Source: Punica granatum (lineage: Eukaryota > Streptophyta > Magnoliopsida > Myrtales > Lythraceae). From it: a DNA stretch of 64,000 nucleotides. A model generated the notes under the pieces. It was not told where the DNA came from and made no database searches. It worked only from the letters and a program-made list of their open reading frames with translations. Made by a program: the position numbers and the translations under genes. Shown here piece after piece: positions 25,301-36,129 of this stretch (positions are counted from its first letter, which is position 1; the number at the start of each line of letters is the position of its first letter). The stretch is from the NCBI RefSeq assembly GCF_007655135.1, contig NC_045129.1:36891122-36955121 (forward strand), written 5' to 3'.

Positions 25301-28300
25301 TGCAGTATTTAAGGAACAAGAGGCCTGAACCATCAATTCCACATAGCAAGGGTCCATAATCTTGCAGGCACTACTTCCACAGCTATCAGGAGAGGCAACA
25401 AGAGTCATGGTCAGATAGGCAACAAGAAACCCAAAAAGTGTGCCTTCTAGAAAAATTGTATTCCTAAGATATTGTGCTGCTTTAACACAGTGGACTACAT
25501 GGTCGAGATTTTGATGAGCCTAGCAAACACATGGAGCATAGCAGAAGAAAGACAATGAGCACCGCATTGTTAGTAACCATTCAGAATGGTCTTTGTTATT
25601 CCCAACTGCACTAGTGCTCATGCTGTACTAATGAATTTTTAAAAGTTCAAGTCAGATGACTGGATGTACCATCTAAGTCTCCCCCCTGTTGTACTTCACA
25701 CGCGTCGGTACTTTTTCTTGGACTTGCTCAACCATTTATCAGATAGGGATCAGGTCAAAATAATGCTCTCACCGGAGCTATGACATTGTATGACCACTTT
25801 CTAGGCTTGAACACACCATCTGATTCATATCACTGAGTCTGCTTATGCATACTGGACACTTCTACGAGCATCATTTATGTGAAATTATGATATACTTGCA
25901 CAGGCTGTGGCTGTTTATAGACAATAAACTCATGCCATCACCTCAACATTAAAAAGGTAGTCAAAAACATCAACAAAGTTTCAAACCATTTCGAAAAGAA
26001 AGTTTATATCGAAATACATACCTCTCTGGATAATCCACAATAATCTCGAATAGTTTTGCTATCCTTAAGTCTTGCAAGGTTTCATAAGCGAAGTATTCTA
26101 GTCGCAGCTTCCACCTAACAAGGGCTTCCGAGGGAGCATCAATTCCGGGATAAGAAGGTGGTCGTGAAGCCAGGGGTGATTTGAGACCAGATGAAGGACT
26201 ATCATAGTTAAAGGAATCGCCGAGATAAGAAAGAAGTGCATGCAAAAACTGAAGAGGCACGGCCTGCAACATATTCGATTGCATTCCATCTATCAATGAT
26301 AAAGGATAAGTGAAAACATAATGGGGATATGCTGACTCAGCATGCAAAAAATGTTGAGCTCTATATACTCAGAATGTTAAATGGAGCAGGGCATGGCTAT
26401 CCATGAACATGCCAATAATCTATCATCTAGTCAAATAAATTATCCATCCAACAGTACAATTATTTTCATGCACAACAACATTTACAATTTCTTGTCCACC
26501 CACTTGGACAGAACATAGATACAAAGAGACATATTACCAAAGAAAAACTATAAATAATAATTCCACTAAGTACTAAAAATTAAAAAGCGTCACGCATCCA
26601 TAACTTGAAACAGTTTCACTTGTGCACATATATGGTTTCAGCAAAGATTCACCTGTATCCAGCCTTTTATGGACTCTAAAACAGAAGTCCTAAAGTCATC
26701 ACCTGCCAGATCATGTACTTTTGCCTGCCAAAAACAAAGAATGGCCACTTGTAAGCTTATAGCTGTGCTTTCGGACTTTCAAATGGTGGCGACTTTTTTT
26801 TTTAATAAAAGAGCTCAATTTTTGTTAATTCCAGCATCTAAACCGAAAAGGGAAACAATAATTAATATTGCCAATCACAAGGAAGAAATGGGCATGCATG
26901 ACTGGAAACATATTCACCTTCAGAAGCAAGAATATAGCAGAAGCATAGGCATCTTCAGCCATAGAGGTAAAGCCAAGACCTCTAAGATCACGGACAACCT
27001 TCCCAATATTCTTCACCAGCTTACTGTCTGAGCGTTCTCCATGAAGATGACCCCCATCAATATCCATCACGCCACTTTTCGGAGGCATTTTGTCTTTCTC
27101 ATCTACATCCATGTCATCCTTATCATAACAGTCCTTGGACTCTCCCGCCATTACTGTATTTAACTCCTCTAACCTCCCCTTGAAATACCACCGGAGAATC
27201 TCTATTAACATTTTGCAGCATGGAAAAGAGAATGAGTAATCAAATCAAACCCAATTAGATAAAAGAGGCACTCTGACACGTGACATGATTAATATAAAAG
27301 AAAGGTCAATTATGAACTCTAAATTGCCAGTACATAATGGAACAGAAAACAAAATTAAGATTAAGGACAAAGTTGAAGCCAGATACACACTGCACATACC
27401 AGGAAAATGACTGGGAAGAGTAGCCATTAGAACTGAAGAAACCATTAATTGGTATTTAGAAAGGAGCAATTCTTTTTCAGTCACAAAGCCACATTTTCTC
27501 GGTAAAACTTGGTCCTCGAACGTCTGTAAAGCATCAACCAGCAGGAACAAACACCTCTCCTCGTACTGTTTCTCCAGCGATATTTCTTCCAGAGCCTTGC
27601 ACAATACTTGCTGGACCTCTTCCTCATAAATCTGTTTCCAAAGATTGCATTTAGGTCCAGAAGAAACTAAATGCCAGACAACGTAGTATATCGTACTCGA
27701 AGACATACATGTGATCGATTAGCTTCAAGAAGGGAAACGTCCCTGTAAGATTCAAAATGCTGCCAAAACCTCGCTGCACCATTTCTCTCGAAAACTTCCT
27801 GCCACGGAAACAAACAGAACAATAACCCAAATGCCTGCATTTGTTTGCTGACCAATATCGAAAACCATGTAGCAGAAACAAAGGTTTCATCAAGCAAACA
27901 TTCGACTTGATTTCCGACATTCGTATTACTTAAGAGTGCATAGCTCTGTGTCATGGATATTCATCTAATAATGCAGAAGCATCAAATTTTTATGCTTCCA
28001 TGATTTTCTAAGGCAATTTCAGCTTAAAGTGAAGGAATTTATGAACTTTCTAACAAACAGGAATGAGCTTAATTGCCTTAGAAAAGGAGTAGGCACCTCT
28101 AGTGAGCTGAGGAAGTGATCCCGGACGAGAGAGTGGAGCTGATGCTTGCAGAGGCGGTGGACATAGCTCACCAGCTCCGAACCCACCGAGAGGTCGCCGG
28201 CTCCGGAGAGGAGAGACTCGGTGGCGGAGGTGAACCCGGCATAGCTCTCGAGGATTTCCTGAACCGCGTCGCCGCCGAGAGCGTCCAGAATCCCTAGGTT

Positions 28301-28327
28301 GCAGACCGCCGTGGTAGCGTCCCCCAT
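22337..28327 (-). CDS. APC2: Anaphase-promoting complex subunit 2 (APC2)
   Basis: Sixteen exons on the minus strand: 28327-28097, 27798-27709, 27631-27400, 27201-26918, 26724-26653, 26263-26022, 25263-24847, 24691-24490, 24366-24252, 24140-24058, 23555-23436, 23320-23232, 23142-23061, 22921-22730, 22619-22551 and 22459-22337. All phases fit and give 880 residues, close to the Arabidopsis protein. APC2 is the cullin-like scaffold of the APC/C ubiquitin ligase that triggers anaphase in the nucleus. Diagnostic stretches include WKLRLEYFAYETLQDLRIAK, STIKALRTIDTAGVFLEAVG, LRGRKDTIKCIVTML and the cullin-homology block EYRVMLAEKLLNKSDYDIES. The C-terminal winged-helix part has QLRKEMTIYEKFIMGMLTNF. 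Intron 8 has a GC donor (24489-24488, AAG then GCAAGT), needed to keep LLK joined to IHFGE. Intron 9 has a weak GTTGAG donor. No disabling change seen. Confidence 0.95.
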
Positions 28328-28527
28328 TGCAAGAGCATCAACGCCTGAAGAACTTCTCCGGCGAAATCAAAGGTTGCGGCTTGAGATTACTGAGAGCCGA
28401 GACTGTAAACTGAGTGAGCAGCCCGCCATTATTCGCCGGAGACGACAAGCGTAATCTGATGCGCTCAGGCCCACTGGGTTACAGTGCATGCTCCAATTGA
28501 TGGCTTCTGAAAATTCTCACTTTGCCC

Positions 28528-29327
28528 CAATGTTTTTAAACCGGCCCGGCTCTGCCGGTTGAACCGGTTGGCCCGCGACCCACTGCCTTCTCCAGGCCGG
28601 GTTTAATAAAGATCAGTTTAGTTGAAAACCGGTCAAAACCGGATCGGTTTTTAAGGGAAGCTCGTGTGTATGTATGTTGATATTACGAGAATCATGGAGA
28701 TGTATCGTAGGTTTGTATTCTTCCCTAGCGTATAGTATTTTGTTTTGCTTCTTTTCCTTTGATGTAAGGGCACGATCTCTTATTTATGTACTTTCTCATA
28801 TTGAATGCAATTGAATTAGAGAATTTCAAAATTACTATGAGACTAATCAACTTCTCTTTCTCTAGTTTGAAATGCTCATGAAATTTTAAGAGATTACCTT
28901 AATATTGCACATATTTTTCAATTGAAATTCAAATCAAAAGAGTAAGAAAAAAAAATAAAAAGTAAGGTCAATATTCATTTCATATTTATACTCCCATCTC
29001 CATTCTTTTCTTCAAGACTTCTTTTCTGATTCTCAAAAAAAGGATAGGCTATATCATTTTATCTTACCTCGGTGAATGATAGTTGTTAACTTCTAATTAT
29101 TGAATGTGTTCGATGCTAGTGTTAATTATTGTTAGGTTACATTAATAGAATAACTTCAAGAATATACAGTTCAATATACATAAAATGTTGCATTTTTTCA
29201 TTTATTTTAATTACTTATAATTTATTAAAATTAAAAAACAAAAATAGTTGACCCAATGATTGAACCATCTGACCCTCAACCCAGTGAAGAGGCTGGGCCA
29301 ATACCTTGGTCGGGTTTAAAAACATTG
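28528..29327. mobile_element. Non-autonomous hAT-like transposon, 800 bp
   Basis: Ends are CAATGTTTTTAAACCGG on the left and CGGGTTTAAAAACATTG on the right, inverted repeats of about 16 bp with one mismatch. The flanks carry an 8-bp near-duplication, CTTTGCCC (28520-28527) and CTTTGCAC (29328-29335), as expected for hAT insertion. Subterminal DNA is rich in CCGG/AACCGG words on the left and GACCC/GGTTCAAT words on the right. The interior is AT-rich with no transposase. It sits about 200 bp upstream of the APC2 start, in the gap between APC2 and UCP3. Confidence 0.78.
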
Positions 29328-30390
29328 CTTTGCACCCTGAAATATGAGATCGGGACAATGTCGCGTCCTTGGTAATCCATGGATCTATCTTATAATGCGA
29401 TTTTGAAATGACTAAACTCTCTGTTTTAGAAAGTTACTCGAATGATCAAGATCATTTAATCTATCAAATGCAATGTGATTTATCTATTTATATATTAACA
29501 GAAACACGAACGAGGCCACATGGACTCTGGGGAGCAATTGGTCCCCAAAAAAAAACATTGAGTTTCCTCAATTTTTGTCCAAAAATGTAATTACTCAAGA
29601 TTTCGCTTAATAATAAGAATGTGAAATTAATATTTTTTTAGGTAATTTAAAGTGAACTTAATATTTTGTCTTGCCTAAAAGAAGTATCTATGCATTATTT
29701 ATGTCAAGTCATATTTCTGCACCCGCTGAATGAAAATTATGGCTCCGTTCTTAAATAGAAAGAAAGAAAATTAAACTTTAAAAAGAAATGCTAGCGGATG
29801 AATTCTAATCCTTTATAGCAACATCCATGGTACAATTGTCTGATGGCACTTTCTAGTCAAATGTTTGAGTTGCAGTGCATAATAGGATCAAAACCTGAAT
29901 TACAGAGAGTTCAAAATATACCCAATATTCAACTTCAATATGTGAGATCAAGGTTTCCATCGATTATTTCACACTCAAGATAATTTTTTTTTATTCCTAT
30001 GACTCATGAATTAACTTCATGTCAAATTACTTGTGATTTTCGGAGCGTCCGAATATTTTGCCTAATTCAATTTAAAGTTTTTAGATGATGTCCCACTTGT
30101 TCCCGCTAAAATTGATTTTGACTTCTATATATTATGTTGGCACTAACCATTGTGCAAAAATAGGAATAGAATTAAAAGTTCAGGTGCATTTTGATTGGAA
30201 ATCTAAACTTGAGGGTTGGAAATGACCACAAAACATATGTTCGGTCCAAAAGGAAAATCCCTCCCACCTTTTCCAACCGATGACCCGACCCGAACCGGCC
30301 CGGCCCAAAAGAACCACTCGTGCCTTCCACCGTTTCACCAGTTCGTCCACCACTCTCCACTCTCAGCCGTCCCACCGCCGGAATTCCTAC
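29328..30390. other. Upstream region of UCP3, no other gene
   Basis: AT-rich to about 30230, then a GC-rich leader. In frame with the UCP3 start at 30391 there is an earlier ATG at 30280, which would add 37 Arg/Ser/Thr-rich residues. No repeat recognised. Confidence 0.55.
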
Positions 30391-32562
30391 ATGAAATCCA
30401 AGCAATCGCCAGAGACTGGCCGCGACCCGACCGGAACGAAGATCCTCCTTACCTCCCTCTCCGCCGCCGTCGCCGAGACAGCCACCTTCCCCATTGACCT
30501 GACCAAGACGAGGCTTCAGCTACATGGCGAGTCCCTCTCAGCCTCCCGCCCCACCACGGCGTTCCGCGTCGCCGCGGAGATCCTCCGCCGCCAGGGGCCT
30601 CTCGGGCTCTACCAGGGCCTATCGCCCGCCATCATCAGGCACCTCTTCTACACGCCCATCCGGATCGTCGGATACGAGACTCTGAGAAATGCTGCGGGGG
30701 AGGGATCCGGCGGGGCCCTTTCGCTGCCCGGCAGGGCTCTCATTGGCGGCATCTCCGGCGTCATTGCTCAGGTAAACAGCTACTAACTTCCAGAAAGCAT
30801 ATAGCTTTTGCTTCTCAGCTGATGTGATGTTCGACTAGGAAGTGATGCCATAGACAATTGATTGAATCCATTTGATGAATGTTTGGATTGAATTTGCGTG
30901 TTTTATTGTTCCGTGATCAGCGACGAATGGGCAATAGTATGACACTGACCTGTAGAAGGTCAATGTTGATCCTTACGAGTTTCTTTATGGACATATTATG
31001 TTACAGTGGCTGCACAATTTCATGATGATTATGTGCAATCCCTCAACTCATACCTCGGACGTGGTAGCATCAAATGCTTCATATTTTTATTAGAGTAAGT
31101 ATGGATTTTGAGATTTTCTTTGCTAAGAGAAAACTTCGTACATCACCACTTGGTTGTGGCATTAGGTCGTGTCTGAAACACCTTGTAAAGGCATGAGGCT
31201 GTCCCTCGAGAGTGTTGAAAGTGCTGTAAAATTTTGTTGAGCCGTTTGTGTCTACTCAGGAATGTCATTCTACTACCAACTTTGGTCTCATGGAAACTAC
31301 TTGGTGTATTAGGTTCTTGCATAATGGCTTTCAAATCATCTGTGGCACAGAGTCATGTAACTTTCACCTGTAGTTGTGAACGAAAGAGCAAGTAGTCGGT
31401 TCTGAAAGGTAGGAAGTTCAGACAACTTACTTCCATATGTAGCAGAAAAGCAAGTCCCATTCTTTTTTTACACAGAGATTAGGTGTCCTTTTGTTGCCTC
31501 AAAGTCGCTTTAAAATTGAAAAGAAGTTTAATAATTAGATACATTCTTGCCGTAAGGCTTCTCGCAAACCTTCATATATTCGATACATGCTGTTCAGCCG
31601 ATTAACTCTCTGTAATCCTAAGCCAATCACTCCAACTCCAACCCCTTTGACGATGGCTTAGAATACATTGTGGACCAGGTTAGTCTTTCCAGACAAATGT
31701 CACTTGTTTACATTGGACCAATGGAGCCTCATGAGTGCAGTGAATATGGCGCACTGATCTATACAGGTTCTTTGCCTGAGGATTGAAGTAGGTGCTTTGT
31801 TTCTTTCCTTCTTTAGTGATGGTCAAGTAAATTGATTGCATTAACTATGAGAACAGAATATGCACAGATGGTAACTGCTCAAGTCAAATGCCACAAACTT
31901 CAAGAAAGTTCTTGACATGTCTGTTTCCCAAATACTCTTAGAGTCACTCTGATTTATATACTTTGATTTCATTTTTTTCAGCGAACTTCTATTTGATCTA
32001 ACGGTTCTCTTCCTGCTCACCACTAGTTCTGCAGGTAGTGGCAAGCCCTGCTGATCTTGTTAAGGTGAGAATGCAAGCGGATGGCCGTTTATTGAGCCAA
32101 GGTATTCAACCTCGATATTCCGGCCCTTTTGATGCATTCAGTAAGATCATCCAATCAGAAGGCATGGGAGGGCTGTGGAAAGGCGTTGTACCAAACGCGC
32201 AGAGGGCATTTCTTGTTAATATGGGTGAACTTGCCTGCTATGATCAGGCAAAGCGTTTCATCATTAGGGCCCATATTGCTGAAGACAACATCTACACCCA
32301 CACTTTAGCTTCCATCATGTCGGGTCTGTCAGCCACTGCTCTGAGCTGTCCTGCTGATGTGGTGAAGACGAGGATGATGAATCAGTATAAGGCGATGTAT
32401 AGCAGTTCTTATGATTGCTTGGTGAAGACTGTTCAGATCGAAGGGCTAAGGGCTCTCTGGAAGGGGTTCTTCCCTACATGGGCAAGGCTTGGGCCTTGGC
32501 AGTTTGTGTTCTGGGTATCCTATGAGAGATTCCGTAACCTAGCAGGCCTCTCTTCGTTTTGA
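30391..32562 (+). CDS. UCP3: Mitochondrial uncoupling protein 3 (plant UCP/PUMP3), carrier family
   Basis: Two exons, 30391-30771 and 32035-32562, with a 1.26-kb GT-AG intron, giving 302 residues. Three mitochondrial carrier repeats are visible by their signatures FPIDLTKTR (33-41), SPADLVKVR (131-139) and CPADVVKTR (232-240). Each repeat also has its second-helix part, such as GLYQGLSPAIIRH, GLWKGVVPNAQRA and ALWKGFFPTWARLGPW. The sequence is close to Arabidopsis At1g14140 as I recall it (SPAIIRHLFYTPIRI, AFLVNMGELACYD). It is an inner-membrane transporter; plant UCPs move protons and/or dicarboxylates. An in-frame ATG at 30280 could extend the N-terminus by 37 residues, but family members begin close to 30391 and the TGTKILL segment follows it directly. 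The intron holds no obvious gene. Confidence 0.94.
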
Positions 32563-33892
32563 TAGAATCTTGCGATCCACAGCTCATTATACATTCAATC
32601 ATTTCCTGGACGTAGTCACATAGATCAGTGCTTCTCAGCCGAAGGTGGTGCAAGACTTCCAAGGTACGGAAGATTATATTTATGTTGAACCTCCAATTTC
32701 CAGTTTAGACGGTGATTTTAAGAGCTCAAGTGGTGATATGTTGTTAATGAGTATGAAAACATAAGAGTGGTTTGACAATTTCAAAACTCAGTGATTTAGT
32801 ATAGGAGATTGATCAAAACTTAAGATTGAGAGATGATCTAGCATTAAGTACAATCAAGGCATTCGCTTTCTAGATCAGGTGCAATAAAACACATGGGCCA
32901 TACTACTGGTTCCATTCGTCTAGATTGGGTTAGAATCATGAATGCAGACGTCGATCATATCGATTTATTAGAAGTAATGAACTATATAGTGGGTTAAATC
33001 TAGATGGTTGATCATCGTAGTTCTAGCTAGATGGTCACGATTGCATCATCTTAGATCCATTATAATAGAATTTAATTAAATTAGATTTGCTTAGGTCACG
33101 TATGGAACAAATCTAGGTAACTCGAGTAATAACATAAAGGTGATAATTGCCTAAAATGGCCAAACATCTACCACTAATACAAACTACATTCCAACTAGTA
33201 CAGTCCTTTTTTTTTTTGTTGACCTCTATATTTAGGGTGCTTAGTTCAAGTATTGTTAAATTACAGAAAATGTAAAGATTACAGAAAAAAATTTAGGAAA
33301 TGATTGTTTTTTGTTATAAACTTTGGAGAACCGTTAACCGTGAAAGAAAAAAAAGGAAAATTATTCTTTTAATAATTTAAATGTTTTGGTAGATTTCCAC
33401 GTTGTCTCTAACTCGCAATTTTCCCTGAATAAAAATGAATACGTTAGGTAGAGTTGGGCAGAATTAACTCATGTAGATCATTGATTAGGATGCTTAGAAC
33501 TGCATTTACACAGCATGGCCACTAAGGTAGGTTACCCAAATCAGGGGGTACATTTAAATTTTGGCTCACTTTACTATTTTGTGATTTTGGCTTACCGGGC
33601 ACGTCTATCTTGGACGTCTCTGGATTGGATCATGTGCATGCATTATTCTATTGCATCTTTGGCCCCAAACTTTTTGCATTTTTCATTTGGATCCTTGCAT
33701 TGTAAGACATTCCTGCGTTATAAGAGCATTCCCATTCCTTATCTGGTTTTTTTATTTTAATTTCACTGTGCATGTATTTTTTCATCCAGTGGTCAAACCT
33801 TGACAAAGCCCCCAACCATCGCATTCAATTTTATAGTCTGTGATTTGGCCTTTGATACAACGAAATGGAAATGGAACATAATGGTTAAGAAT
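32563..33892. other. Intergenic DNA downstream of UCP3
   Basis: Contains the UCP3 3' end and AT-rich sequence. No exon or repeat with a partner copy in this window was recognised before the MITE at 33893. Confidence 0.55.
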
Positions 33893-34186
33893 GTATTTGG
33901 TATTAGAGTTGAGTTGAGTTGAGTTTTGATTTCAATTGATTTGTAATGACTGTATTGTTTAATTATAAGAAAAAGTTTGAAAAAATAATAAATAGTTGAG
34001 ATATAATAATGATTGTGTTGTTGAATTGTGGAAAAAGTAATTAATAGTTGAGGAAATTTAATATGAAAAATTGAATTGAATGGTTAAATTTTTTTTAAAG
34101 AGAAAAGTAATAATTGTGTTGTTGAATTGAAAATAGGTTAAGTTGAGTTGAGTTGAAAAAAAATTTAAATTTAAATACATCCAAAG
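33893..34186. mobile_element. MITE, family copy D (inverted relative to copy C)
   Basis: Starts with TATTTGGTATTAGAGTTGAG and repeated GTTGA words. Reading the opposite strand of copy C (59998-60263) gives TTTGGTTTTAGAGTTGAG, GTTGAATTTTGATTTTAATT and GTAATGATTGTTTTGTTGAA, which closely match this copy. The right end AATACATCCAAA is a decayed inverted counterpart. No coding capacity. Confidence 0.65.
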
Positions 34187-34260
34187 ATAATCTTACTCGA
34201 AGGTTATCTCAGACAGAATTCACACAGTTGAAAGTACATTAGATCCATAGACAATAATGC

Positions 34261-34442
34261 TCCGTTAGGTTTCGCTGTTAAAATCTTAAAAAATTTAACT
34301 TTAATTTTAACTCAACACATTACACAATAAAAATACATATTTTTCAAGTAAAAAATTTTAACTTTAACTTAACACATTACACAATCATTTGTCATCTTCC
34401 ACAATCAAAATCATAGTTACTTTTAACTCTGAAACCAAACGC
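34261..34442. mobile_element. MITE, family copy B
   Basis: Left end CCGTTAGGTTTCGCTGTTAA and right end TTAACTCTGAAACCAAACG are inverted repeats with few mismatches. The interior has ATTTAACTTTAATTTTAACT and ACTCAACACATTACACAA twice, as in copy A at 1951-2175. It lies 75 bp from copy D, so two members of the family inserted side by side. Confidence 0.7.
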
Positions 34443-34707
34443 ACCATTAGAATATAAAAACTAGGAATTCATTATGTTCAAACTTTATACAGTATTATAG
34501 TAAAATTAACCAATCATGGAACTGTATGATCGATTTTAGGGAAAAATCGAAGTGGACTATTGTTACTGTTGTCCGTCTCGGCCGGTTAATCAATCTAGAT
34601 TGTCAGCATTATGCAGGGCATAAGCTACAGTCTCGTGATTTTCCCTTCGAATTGTTGTACTGAAATATGCAGGTTGTGAACAAACTGTATATATACATGT
34701 GGTAATT

Positions 34708-36129
34708 CTACAAAGAAATTCCCGACCATCTCCGGAAACTTCTCGCGTCGCTTCCTTCGGAAATCGCCATCCCGATCCCGGTCCTTCCCCCCAGCCCGAT
34801 CCCGGCATAGTACATCCTCCATTTGTCCTCTTGACCCTCCATAGGGACCAGACATGGTGACCCAACTGCCCAGTTGTCCCACCCGTCCGTGGCGGAAGCC
34901 TCCAATGCCGGCCCTTCCTGGAGCCTCCTCCAGTTCCTCAGCCCATCCTCCGATGCCGCCATTGCGATGCTCGTCCTCCCATCAGCTGCAACTGCCTCGT
35001 ATGCCATCAGGTAGGTCCCGTCTCCCGCATTCCTCACCACACGCGCGTTCTTGACTCCTAGTTCATCAAAAGAGCTGCTCAATCCCCCTCCCATCGTTAT
35101 CTTTCCGCACTTCACCCACCGGATCCCGTCCCTCGACCTTGCGAATCCCACTGCATATCGCCCCTTCTCTCGATCGAATGAGTGATAATACATCCTCAGA
35201 TCATCACTACTATGCATTACAACCTGTGCCCCTGCGATGAAGAGAGAATCCCACTCATTTCCGGAACCGACATCAAGCAGGGCCCCGCTGTGGTGATCGC
35301 CTTCGATCCTAGCCCAGTGTCGCCCGTCCTGGCTGCATGCCAAGCCCGGGAGAGACCGGAGGATCTTCCGCTCTTCGCCAAGGAGAGATCTCACTGGGTT
35401 GCTAAGAGGAAGGCTCGTGGACTCCACCCGGAAGTCCACCTCGTCAGAACTGTATCCCGTGTAATAGAGCCAGTAAACCGAACTGTACATCGGGCTCGAC
35501 ATTACCACCAGTTCGGACGGCCTTATGCTTTCGGTGTCGAAAGCCCACCAATTGTCCCGGCATTCCATCACCATCCCTGCATCCCCGCATGACCGAATCA
35601 CTCGCCCTTCCCCCCTCGACCAGTGAATCCCATTGCTCGAAGTCGCGAGCCCGATCAAATCCCTATCCGTACCTTCTTCACTGATGGATCTCCCATGGTA
35701 CCACATGTACCACCTTTCTTCATTGTCCCCAATGTACCTCTTAACCACGGGCGACCCTATCTCTGCACAGTCCCACGAGTCCACGGGACCTAGATCAAGT
35801 ACCAATCCCCTCGAGCTCGTCGACGTTGTGGCCCTGTCGGGAGGAGGGCCGCCAGCCAAGCGTCGGGTTTTTGAGGCAGGATCGACTTCTACAGCTGGGT
35901 TCTTGTTCCTCGGGCTGTTGCTATTGACGCCAGTCCTCATGGAGCATCGAACAAATTGGAGGTGGCGACTGGTTCTTCTTGAGTTACTAACACGTAGGTC
36001 TTGGGGACGAAATACGGGGAGCGATCTACGGCTTGGGCAGGACCCGGGTGTTACGATATCCGGTCTCGTCATCGGAGCCCAGGCTTGTTGGTGAGTAGAT
36101 GCTAGGACATGAAAGGTCGCTGAGTCCAT
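34708..36129 (-). CDS. Five-bladed beta-propeller protein, GH43/GH32-like (paralogue 1)
   Basis: Intronless, 473 residues from the ATG at 36129. The frame is open further up to 36330, but MDSATFHVLAST starts a basic, Ser/Arg-rich leader typical of an organelle-targeting peptide. The body contains blade-like repeats of the glycosidase propeller fold: DNEERWYMWYHG, GIHWSRGEG, YWLYYTGYSSDEV, SQDGRHWARIEG, DLRMYYHSFDREKG, SRDGIRWVK and KWRMYYAGIGLGGRTGIGMA. Such (W/R)xMYY(A/T/S)G and DGxxW motifs occur in arabinanase, invertase and related families. I cannot point to a full catalytic triad, so enzymatic activity is not claimed. The gene at 48933-50408 on the same strand is a clear paralogue, also intronless. 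Its exact function is not known to me. Confidence 0.8.
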   Translation of the reverse strand: MDSATFHVLASTHQQAWAPMTRPDIVTPGSCPSRRSLPVFRPQDLRVSNSRRTSRHLQFVRCSMRTGVNSNSPRNKNPAVEVDPASKTRRLAGGPPPDRATTSTSSRGLVLDLGPVDSWDCAEIGSPVVKRYIGDNEERWYMWYHGRSISEEGTDRDLIGLATSSNGIHWSRGEGRVIRSCGDAGMVMECRDNWWAFDTESIRPSELVVMSSPMYSSVYWLYYTGYSSDEVDFRVESTSLPLSNPVRSLLGEERKILRSLPGLACSQDGRHWARIEGDHHSGALLDVGSGNEWDSLFIAGAQVVMHSSDDLRMYYHSFDREKGRYAVGFARSRDGIRWVKCGKITMGGGLSSSFDELGVKNARVVRNAGDGTYLMAYEAVAADGRTSIAMAASEDGLRNWRRLQEGPALEASATDGWDNWAVGSPCLVPMEGQEDKWRMYYAGIGLGGRTGIGMAISEGSDARSFRRWSGISL

